Assembly (NCBI GenBank): GCA_017477805.1
Contig: JAFUUM010000187.1
Coordinates: 1 to 5,032, forward strand
From: Lachnospiraceae bacterium
GTDB lineage: Bacteria > Bacillota > Clostridia > Lachnospirales > Lachnospiraceae
Reading direction: 5' to 3'
Length of the DNA: 5,032 nucleotides
Below the pieces are notes generated by a model. That model saw only the letters and a list, made by a program, of their open reading frames with translations, made no database searches and was not told the origin of the DNA. Shown in pieces: positions 1 to 5,032 of this stretch (the first letter of the stretch is position 1; every line of letters starts with the position of its first letter). A program made the position numbers and the translations under genes.

Positions 1-870
1 AGCCACAGACAAGAATAAGAAGAGCTTTGCTTTTGAGATCAACAAATGCATATCCCTGTTGCTTGGAACATACTTGTAGCATTTGATATGAGATTTGATT
101 TCTTCATCGATCTCATATTCCTGAAGATCTTTTAAGCCGATGATCACAAGATCCATGGGGTGCTGTGATTTCCGATAGTATGCCTGATAACACGAAACAA
201 TCCCCTTAGCATTTTTATGCGGGAAAGAAGACGTCACTGCGATCATGTAATCCCCGCTTTGAGTAAACTCAGGATTCTCTTCGACATTCGTTACCGGTTC
301 GATCAAGTTGCATCCGGGATACAGTACCGTGATCTTTTCTTCCGGCACCTTAACATACTCCCGGATCACATCTTTGGATGCCTCTGATATCGTTACGATA
401 TGCTCAGCGCTCTTTGCGGACTGTAACAGTCTGCGCATGATATATGCATTTTCCAGTTTATTGAAGTAATTCGGATAATGCTCGTGGTAATAGAATGGGA
501 TCATGTCATTGATGATCGCAGTATCTTTTATGGGATGAGTCAGTGCAGTATAGCCTCTGGGAAATACTACTCTGTCCGCTCCAATCTGCTTACAGACTTT
601 CGAAACCCTGAACAGTTCCCAGATCAGCGCATGAGCTTTCTTCCTAGGGTCTAAATCTGTAATGCTGATAAACTCCACTCCATCTATAGCAAAGTCCTCT
701 TCATTATACGGACTGCCGATCACCACAAGTTCCGCTTCTTGAACTCGAGGATCTATGGACCGGGCCTTTTCAGCCGCCATATTACGGATGGTGTTTAATG
801 TCAAATTATAAATGCCGATGCTTTTTCCGACACCCTTTACCTGCTTAAAGCAGTCAAAAACAAGTTTCAT
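1..870 (-). CDS. GT4-type glycosyltransferase, 3' end cut by the window edge
   Basis: Glycosyltransferase with a GT-B fold, family GT4 style, expected to transfer a sugar from a nucleotide-sugar donor to a growing glycan at the cytoplasmic side of the membrane. Only the first 290 residues are present, and the frame stays open to base 1. Residues 1-30 (MKLVFDCFKQ, then VGKSIGIYN) look like the usual N-terminal strand and loop. Residues 117-133 (TAIINDMIPFYYHEHYP) match the 'D.ip..yp' segment of GT4 mannosyltransferase-like proteins. Residues 158-186 (IVTISEASKDVI, VPEEKITVLYPG) are the characteristic hinge into the C-terminal domain, and 209-220 (MIAVTSSFPHKN) is the 'prKN' strand. The frame ends at FLSVA, just before the expected EGFG / E-x7-E donor-binding motif, which lies outside the window. 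ATG was chosen as start because it fits the family N-terminus. The only purine-rich site is AAGGA at 886-890, 15 bases away, so translation probably depends on coupling to the upstream gene 8 bases before it. Sugar and linkage are unknown. Confidence 0.9.
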   Translation of the reverse strand, partial: MKLVFDCFKQVKGVGKSIGIYNLTLNTIRNMAAEKARSIDPRVQEAELVVIGSPYNEEDFAIDGVEFISITDLDPRKKAHALIWELFRVSKVCKQIGADRVVFPRGYTALTHPIKDTAIINDMIPFYYHEHYPNYFNKLENAYIMRRLLQSAKSAEHIVTISEASKDVIREYVKVPEEKITVLYPGCNLIEPVTNVEENPEFTQSGDYMIAVTSSFPHKNAKGIVSCYQAYYRKSQHPMDLVIIGLKDLQEYEIDEEIKSHIKCYKYVPSNRDMHLLISKAKLFLFLSVA

Positions 871-878
871 ATGCGTTA

Positions 879-2810
879 TCAGATTTCCTTTTGTCCGTAT
901 CGGATCGAAGTCTCATAATATTCCCCGGGTATTCCCACGTCATAGGAAACACCATTTACAGCATACCCGTAAAGGCCATGTTTTTCCCGAACGCTGTCCA
1001 GAGCAGTTGTTAACTGGATCTCACCGTTCTCGAACACATTGTTACGAATATTGTATCCCAGATCATCAAACACTTCCTTTGTGAGGATATACTGTCCAAA
1101 TACTGCGTAGTACTTATCTTCCCCTCTGGTCTTTACACCAAGGTAATCCTGGGCAAATTCCATTGTGGGTTTTTCCACCATCTTATCGATCTTGAGTGTT
1201 GTCTGGTCCTTATCTTCACAGTATCCATGCATAACACCATAGTGGACAACCTTATCCGCATCGATTGAATGAATTGACACCATAGTTTTTCCGATGCGTT
1301 CATACGCATCGATCATCTGACGTGCACAGTTTCTCTCTTCTCTCGAATGGTAAATGTAGTCTCCCAGGAGCAAAAGAACAGGCTCATCTGCAGTAAACTC
1401 TTTACATAAGTATACGGCATGCCCAAAACCTTTTCTTTCACTTTGCGTGACATAAGTGATCCTGCTCTTAATGTCCCTGATCCGATCTTCCTCTGCTTTC
1501 TTATCTTCTGGCAGTTTTTCATATACTGTGGAGGACACAGGCGCAAAGAAATCATCATATATCTGCTTCTCATCCTCTCCGATCACCAGACAGATCTTCT
1601 CTATTCCTGCGTCGACAAGCTCCTCAAACATTATGAGGAGTACCGGCTTATACAGTCCATCCACATCCAAGATAGGCAGGAAATCCTTTTTGATCGCTTT
1701 GGTCGCAGGGAACATTCTGGTGCCAAATCCGGCCACCGGAATGATAGCCTTGGATACTGCCTTCTTAGGTCTTAACGTTAACGCAAAAGCAGGCATTTCC
1801 AGTTCATTCTTCAAATACTCGATAAGATCCTGCTGGCATTGTTCGTCTTTGGCAAGAAACTGAACCGTTCCGTCTCCCTGAGATCCAACACCTTTTGCTC
1901 CATGGATGTACTGGTGGATTATTTCGTTATTCAGCACGGAGTGTAGGACCGGTGCTTTTAATTCCTGAGGACAAGCCGGAGCGATCTTTTTATCAAAGTT
2001 CTCCTGATACTGCGTCATAAGATGGCCGTATGCTTCCACATCACCATCTTCAATGCATTTTCTGGCCGCCTCAATAAAACTCTTATTATCGTTTCCAAGC
2101 GCTTCCTGAACGGTTCGCTCCAAATCTGTCTGCGCAAACGGAAAGCACTTATTCAGATCAGCCAGGATCTTTATCGTGTCCTTCGAAGCCTTTAAATCAG
2201 CCACTACGAAATGCATGGGTGCACTGATCTTCAACGGTTTTACTGAAATCTCGGTACCCTCAAAGATCATCCGCACAGGATTGACTCCATATGCACACGC
2301 CTGATCCAGACGGCCACACCTGGAAGGAGTTCTCTGCTCGCCAATAAAGGCGATCTGCATTTCTCCCATGGTGTTCAACCGAAGCTTATAAAGGATATTA
2401 AATGCTCTTGCCACTAAAACACAGATAGCGGCACTGCTGGACAGGCCGCTCTTGATCGGTAACGTCATCTTTGTGATCGTTATATGAACGCCACCCACTT
2501 TATAGTTTTCGCACACATAAGAAGCCACACCGGCTACATAAGAGAAAAACCCTCCTGCCGATGCAGTCTCCCGAAGCTTCTCCGGATCCATGATGCAAGA
2601 AAAAGAGGAACCATGATAGATCTCAAGTTCACTATCTATGGAAAAATCCTCTGCTTTCTCTACGATTGCATAGATTCCCTGCTCAACACCTGTAACAATC
2701 GCTTCACCGGGCACGATAGCTGAATTGGTGCTCTTGTACATTCCTGCCCAATCACTATGTTCGCCCATCAGGCAAAGCCTGCCGGGAACAAATAACTCAA
2801 CCTTTGACAT
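879..2810 (-). CDS. Fused GHMP sugar kinase (galactokinase-like) and GalU-like sugar-1-phosphate nucleotidylyltransferase
   Basis: Predicted bifunctional enzyme of 643 residues that would make a nucleotide sugar from a free sugar: ATP-dependent C1 phosphorylation, then nucleotidyl transfer. Residues 1-347 are a GHMP kinase. Motif 1 is at 9-25 (PGRLCLMGEHSDWAGMY, like galactokinase PGR.N.IGEH.DY). The ATP loop is at 117-128 (LPIKSGLSSSAA). CGRLDQ at 165-170 places D169 where galactokinase has its catalytic Asp. Motif 3 is at 304-314 (GAKGVGSQGDG). After a very short linker, residues 354-643 are a GalU/GtaB-type nucleotidylyltransferase: GFGTRMFPATKAIKKDFLP at 361-379, GFGHAV at 461-466, LLGD at 481-484 (D484 as likely metal ligand), VEKP at 545-548, GEIQLTTAL at 596-604 and YDVG at 623-626. 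A GalU domain alone is about 290 residues, so both halves are full length. ATG follows GAGGT with a 6-base spacer. It lies between glycosyltransferase genes, so it probably feeds them. UTP is inferred from the GalU likeness. The sugar (galactose, a pentose or a uronic acid, for example) cannot be decided from sequence. Confidence 0.93.
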   Translation of the reverse strand: MSKVELFVPGRLCLMGEHSDWAGMYKSTNSAIVPGEAIVTGVEQGIYAIVEKAEDFSIDSELEIYHGSSFSCIMDPEKLRETASAGGFFSYVAGVASYVCENYKVGGVHITITKMTLPIKSGLSSSAAICVLVARAFNILYKLRLNTMGEMQIAFIGEQRTPSRCGRLDQACAYGVNPVRMIFEGTEISVKPLKISAPMHFVVADLKASKDTIKILADLNKCFPFAQTDLERTVQEALGNDNKSFIEAARKCIEDGDVEAYGHLMTQYQENFDKKIAPACPQELKAPVLHSVLNNEIIHQYIHGAKGVGSQGDGTVQFLAKDEQCQQDLIEYLKNELEMPAFALTLRPKKAVSKAIIPVAGFGTRMFPATKAIKKDFLPILDVDGLYKPVLLIMFEELVDAGIEKICLVIGEDEKQIYDDFFAPVSSTVYEKLPEDKKAEEDRIRDIKSRITYVTQSERKGFGHAVYLCKEFTADEPVLLLLGDYIYHSREERNCARQMIDAYERIGKTMVSIHSIDADKVVHYGVMHGYCEDKDQTTLKIDKMVEKPTMEFAQDYLGVKTRGEDKYYAVFGQYILTKEVFDDLGYNIRNNVFENGEIQLTTALDSVREKHGLYGYAVNGVSYDVGIPGEYYETSIRYGQKEI

Positions 2811-2816
2811 GAGTTT

Positions 2817-2821
2817 ACCTC
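2817..2821 (-). promoter_or_regulatory. Ribosome binding site for the kinase-nucleotidylyltransferase fusion
   Basis: GAGGT on the minus strand, six bases before the ATG at 2808-2810. It sits in the 17-base gap after the TAA of the upstream glycosyltransferase. It is the best ribosome binding site in the window and fixes the start of the fusion protein just before its kinase motif 1. Confidence 0.7.
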
Positions 2822-2827
2822 GAATTG

Positions 2828-3736
2828 TTATTTGATCAGTTTTAATCTTCTCAATACTTTCTTACAAATAGCGGCTGTTCCCCAACCATTTTTCAGGTAT
2901 GCTTTGTCATAACCGCTGTTTGCTTCAACCTTTTCCGGATGCTTATAAGGTTTCGGAATTGGATAAGTAGTAAAATCCTGATCCGTATTTCCTGTGGTAT
3001 GCGTAGCATCAGCACGTCCAAAACCAAGGTTTTCAATAAGGTTTACTCCCGGAATAACTGCAAGGCCATCATTACTCAACACCGTAAATGCCCACTGAAA
3101 GTCCCAAGTATCTTTTTGATGTGAAAAAACGCTATCAAAATCAGCAGAGTATTTTAAATATCCCCAAAAATTGAACCGTTTCCGTAGGCTCTTATCTTTC
3201 TTCTTCGTTTCCCATTCCTTGATGTCGATATCGTATTTTGCCCAAGCCCTGCGCCAGGTACCCCATCCCCAAATCATCGGAAAATGTGAGAAAGTATACG
3301 ACTCATCCACGGGATACGATGTGACTAGTTTAAAACCGGAAACGAGCATAACCCGCTCATCATCCTTATAGCGGTTTAATATCTCTTCCATGTAAGGAAA
3401 GAAGTCTTCCGAAGGTTTCACATCATCCTCAATGATAATAGCCATTTCTTCGTTTTCAAGAAGCCACGAAATCCCGCTTGCCATGCGCTTCTTACAGCCC
3501 ATATTTGAGTCTGCGTAGTTCTTTTTCACCTGGCAAGGCCAGTCAATATGGCTCTCGATATAGGTCCGTACTTCTTCAACCTTTTCTTTTTCCCCGGCCC
3601 GATCTTCCCGTGCCCCATCAGAGATCAGATATAATCGTTCCGGTTTTACTTTACGGATTTCTTCAAATACTGCAGATGTTGTATCTAATCTGTTAAATGT
3701 AAAAAAACCAATGGCAACTCCATATTGTACACTCAT
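2828..3736 (-). CDS. GT-A fold glycosyltransferase (GT2-like, HlpA-like family)
   Basis: Soluble or membrane-associated glycosyltransferase of 302 residues, predicted to move a sugar from a nucleotide donor in a metal-dependent reaction. Numbered from this start, residues 7-17 (VAIGFFTFNRL) are the first Rossmann strand with the 'FNR' typical of GT-A enzymes. Residues 36-42 (LYLISDG) form the second strand. Residues 78-93 (NMGCKKRMASGISWLL) fit the conserved 'N.G...s...gi..ll' segment. IIIEDDVKPSEDFF at 100-113 holds the EDD metal-binding (DXD-type) triplet. A tryptophan-rich block at 155-165 (IWGWGTWRRAW) resembles the 'WGW.TW...W' signature of proteins often labelled hemolytic protein HlpA-like. 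There is no membrane segment; the C-terminus is basic (KKVLRRLKLIK), which may help it sit at the membrane. I chose ATG 3734-3736 because GGTGA lies 5 bases before it. A GTG at 3743-3745, giving three more residues and a 4-base overlap with the upstream gene, is the alternative. Donor and acceptor are unknown. Confidence 0.87.
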   Translation of the reverse strand: MSVQYGVAIGFFTFNRLDTTSAVFEEIRKVKPERLYLISDGAREDRAGEKEKVEEVRTYIESHIDWPCQVKKNYADSNMGCKKRMASGISWLLENEEMAIIIEDDVKPSEDFFPYMEEILNRYKDDERVMLVSGFKLVTSYPVDESYTFSHFPMIWGWGTWRRAWAKYDIDIKEWETKKKDKSLRKRFNFWGYLKYSADFDSVFSHQKDTWDFQWAFTVLSNDGLAVIPGVNLIENLGFGRADATHTTGNTDQDFTTYPIPKPYKHPEKVEANSGYDKAYLKNGWGTAAICKKVLRRLKLIK

Positions 3737-3741
3737 ACAGT

Positions 3742-3746
3742 TCACC
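3742..3746 (-). promoter_or_regulatory. Ribosome binding site overlapping the upstream stop codon
   Basis: GGTGA on the minus strand, 5 bases before ATG 3734-3736. Its last three bases are the TGA stop of the upstream membrane protein gene, so terminating ribosomes would sit on the start region of the glycosyltransferase. It supports the ATG over the GTG at 3743-3745, which has no good upstream purine stretch. Confidence 0.55.
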
Positions 3747-4824
3747 GACTCACTTGTAATCTATGATAATAAAAAAGATCAATCAAAAGCAAAGCAAATA
3801 CTGGATAAAAGAGTATTCTTTCTGCTGTAACTCCCACCTCTAATGAAATTGTTCTTAACCAGAAAAAAGATGCTGTTAGTAAGAACAGACCTATAAACTC
3901 TATTCGATAGAATCGGATGCGCACGAGATCTTCAGATTTCATTTTTGCATAAGAATAGCCGAGAGGAATAATCAACGGGAAAAAATTATATACTCTGTTA
4001 TAGGCCAATGCCCATGCAACAAAAAACCCTATGCTTACAAACAATAAATCATCCTTTCGCCACCGCAACAGGTACGCAAACATCATAAGTAAAGCTATTC
4101 CGATCAAAAACAGAGGAATAATATAATCTCCAAGTCCTAAAAGAGATTCTATATCCACATCTCCTGCATCACCAAGCCCAATATTCTGCGAGATCAGAAG
4201 CGGTTTAATTGTTGCATCATAAATTGATCCAAGCCATATAGATGTAGCTATGAGCGATAGTAAAAGGACCCCGGCTGCCACTGCTATGGTTTTGTATTGT
4301 TTCTTGAAAAAGTAATAAACCGCTACCGGAACGATCAATTGATACTTATAGATAGATAATGCCAAAAACAAACCAGCCGGCAGATCCTTTCCTCTTTCAG
4401 TGAAGTATACTGAAAGAAAGAAAAAAGCAATTGCAGGAAGACCATATTGGCCGTTACTTAGATTTGTCCTCCATGCCGCACCTGAGATCATGATTAACAT
4501 GAGAGCAACATATTCCATCTGTTCCATCGATCGGAAAAAAGTCTTTCGTAATGCCCATGCGCTCACTGCTGTACATACTATATTGATGAAAATCCATAGA
4601 GTTCTGGCAAATGTCTCAGGAAATAGGCCTAAAGGAAAAAACATCCAAAAGGTAAACGGAATATACGTTTCACCCCATGTTCGTTGATACATTACATTTC
4701 TAAACGCTTTCCACATGAAATCGCCGGGATGATCCATCCCATTATTAATCCCTTGTACCACAGATACTGTGGCCATAATGAATAAAACAGCCAGAATTGC
4801 TCGCTTCACCCACGTTGATTTCAT
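3742..4824 (-). CDS. Multi-pass membrane glycosyltransferase, GT-C type (GT87/DUF2029-like)
   Basis: Integral membrane protein of 360 residues that I read as a GT-C glycosyltransferase. Such enzymes take a sugar from a polyprenyl-phosphate carrier and act on the outer face of the membrane; GT87 includes the mycobacterial mannosyltransferase PimE. About ten to twelve hydrophobic segments are visible, roughly at 8-24, 55-67, 72-92, 105-116, 127-141, 149-172, 179-198, 234-253, 259-292, 308-324 and 334-352. The first outer loop carries acidic residues (MDHPGDF at 30-36), where GT-C enzymes usually keep the catalytic Asp. A later block, NGQYGLPAIAFFFLSVYF (124-141) followed by AGLFLALSIYKYQ (150-162), matches the DUF2029 'GQ.n....... 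AG..l.la...K' pattern, with YKYQ where many members have K-x-x-P. I chose ATG 4822-4824 because AGGA lies 10 bases before it. ATG 4831-4833 (363 residues) is only one base from that AGGA. The gene overlaps or abuts its neighbours, so it belongs to the same operon. A non-enzymatic membrane role cannot be excluded. Confidence 0.78.
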   Translation of the reverse strand: MKSTWVKRAILAVLFIMATVSVVQGINNGMDHPGDFMWKAFRNVMYQRTWGETYIPFTFWMFFPLGLFPETFARTLWIFINIVCTAVSAWALRKTFFRSMEQMEYVALMLIMISGAAWRTNLSNGQYGLPAIAFFFLSVYFTERGKDLPAGLFLALSIYKYQLIVPVAVYYFFKKQYKTIAVAAGVLLLSLIATSIWLGSIYDATIKPLLISQNIGLGDAGDVDIESLLGLGDYIIPLFLIGIALLMMFAYLLRWRKDDLLFVSIGFFVAWALAYNRVYNFFPLIIPLGYSYAKMKSEDLVRIRFYRIEFIGLFLLTASFFWLRTISLEVGVTAERILFYPVFALLLIDLFYYHRLQVSR

Positions 4825-4834
4825 ATTATCCATT

Positions 4835-4838
4835 TCCT
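4835..4838 (-). promoter_or_regulatory. Ribosome binding site for the GT-C gene, overlapping the ABC exporter stop
   Basis: AGGA on the minus strand, sharing its first bases with the TAG stop at 4837-4839. The spacer to ATG 4822-4824 is 10 bases, against one base to ATG 4831-4833, so it favours the inner start. Termination of the exporter gene would place ribosomes here. Confidence 0.5.
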
Positions 4839-5032
4839 ATCTGTTAATCTCATTGATCACCCATTCGTGACTCTTTTCAGTTATTTTACCATCACGAATT
4901 TCATATATTGTGTCACAATTTTTTATAGTGGTCAGACGATGGGCGATAATTATGATCGTTCTTGTTCCATGCAAACTATCAATCGATTCCATCACTGCCT
5001 TTTCAGTATCATTGTCAAGAGCAGATGTGGCT
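4837..5032 (-). CDS. ABC exporter, C-terminal end of the ATPase domain (5' part outside the window)
   Basis: Only the last 64 residues and the TAG stop are present. The visible fragment begins in the D-loop, ATSALDNDTE, which directly follows the Walker B acidic pair in ABC ATPases. It continues through TRTIIIIAHRLTTIKNCD, whose His (fragment residue 31) is the switch or H-loop histidine, and then IYEIRDGKITEKSHEWVINE, the usual C-terminal strand and helix. The 'SALD..TE' plus 'IAHRL(S/T)T...CD.IY...GKI' wording is typical of MsbA-like fused exporters (membrane domain plus ATPase). It especially recalls flippases of lipid-linked oligosaccharides such as PglK. Since every downstream gene is a glycan enzyme, a lipid-linked glycan flippase is a sensible guess. 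A peptide, lipid or drug exporter is possible because the membrane domain is not in view. The stop is within 12 bases of the next start. Confidence 0.88.
   Translation of the reverse strand, partial: ATSALDNDTEKAVMESIDSLHGTRTIIIIAHRLTTIKNCDTIYEIRDGKITEKSHEWVINEINR

Noticed and set aside
1751..1773. Possible separate start for the nucleotidylyltransferase half, making two genes instead of a fusion
   Set aside because: The frame runs unbroken through the junction, there is no start codon with a ribosome binding site there, and the linker is only a few residues.
1772..1781. Perfect 10-base palindrome TTAACGTTAA at the domain junction of the fusion gene
   Set aside because: It is coding (end of the kinase domain), isolated, and of a length expected by chance in 5 kb. 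No partner sites or promoter lie nearby.
812..1863. Plus-strand open frames at 812-1084, 1419-1775 and 1456-1863, and a minus-strand frame at 1313-1573
   Set aside because: They lie inside the well-supported fusion gene in other frames, have no recognisable motifs, and overlap each other. They are chance frames.
2811..2827. Search for a promoter or terminator between the GT-A gene and the fusion gene
   Set aside because: The gap is only 17 bases, with no inverted repeat or T-run. It holds just the ribosome binding site.
2484..4687. Plus-strand open frames at 2484-2723, 2939-3124, 3171-3371, 3478-3696 and 4400-4687
   Set aside because: All are antisense to clear minus-strand enzyme genes, short, and of cysteine/serine/isoleucine-rich composition typical of reverse-frame shadows.
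1..5032. CRISPR array, tRNA or rRNA, riboswitch, insertion sequence or attachment site
   Set aside because: Nearly every base is within a recognisable glycan gene. I saw no direct repeats, transposase motifs, structured RNA signatures or long intergenic space.

Overview
The window is one tightly packed block of minus-strand genes for building a surface or secreted glycan. In transcription order (right to left) it holds: the 3' end of an ABC exporter; a multi-pass membrane protein resembling GT-C (GT87/DUF2029) glycosyltransferases; a GT-A fold glycosyltransferase; a 643-residue fusion of a galactokinase-like GHMP sugar kinase to a GalU-like sugar-1-phosphate nucleotidylyltransferase; and a GT4-type glycosyltransferase cut by the left edge. 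Gaps between genes are at most 17 bases, or there is overlap. No terminator, promoter, RNA gene, repeat array or mobile element is visible, so the block reads as the interior of a single operon.

Organism: the moderate-to-low GC, AGGA/GAGGT/GGTGA-type ribosome binding sites and protein style suggest a Firmicute, perhaps a gut Clostridium relative such as a Lachnospiraceae. This is inference from style, not a marker gene. In the text lines I counted, the left half (kinase fusion and GT4) is richer in GC than the right half (GT87-like and GT-A genes), so the cluster may be a mosaic.

A plausible joint role is as follows. The fusion enzyme phosphorylates a free sugar at C1 and transfers a nucleotide to it, giving an activated donor in one polypeptide. 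The two soluble-type glycosyltransferases (GT-A and GT4) use nucleotide sugars to extend a lipid-linked glycan on the cytoplasmic face. The ABC exporter, whose C-terminus resembles lipid-linked oligosaccharide flippases such as PglK, moves the lipid-linked product outward. The GT-C protein adds a sugar from a polyprenyl-phosphate donor on the outer face. Family-level calls are well supported, but none of the sugar specificities can be read from the sequence.

The most interesting item is the kinase-nucleotidylyltransferase fusion. Both catalytic motif sets are intact, and the domain order is the reverse of the well-known fucokinase/GDP-fucose pyrophosphorylase (FKP). Its substrate is unknown.
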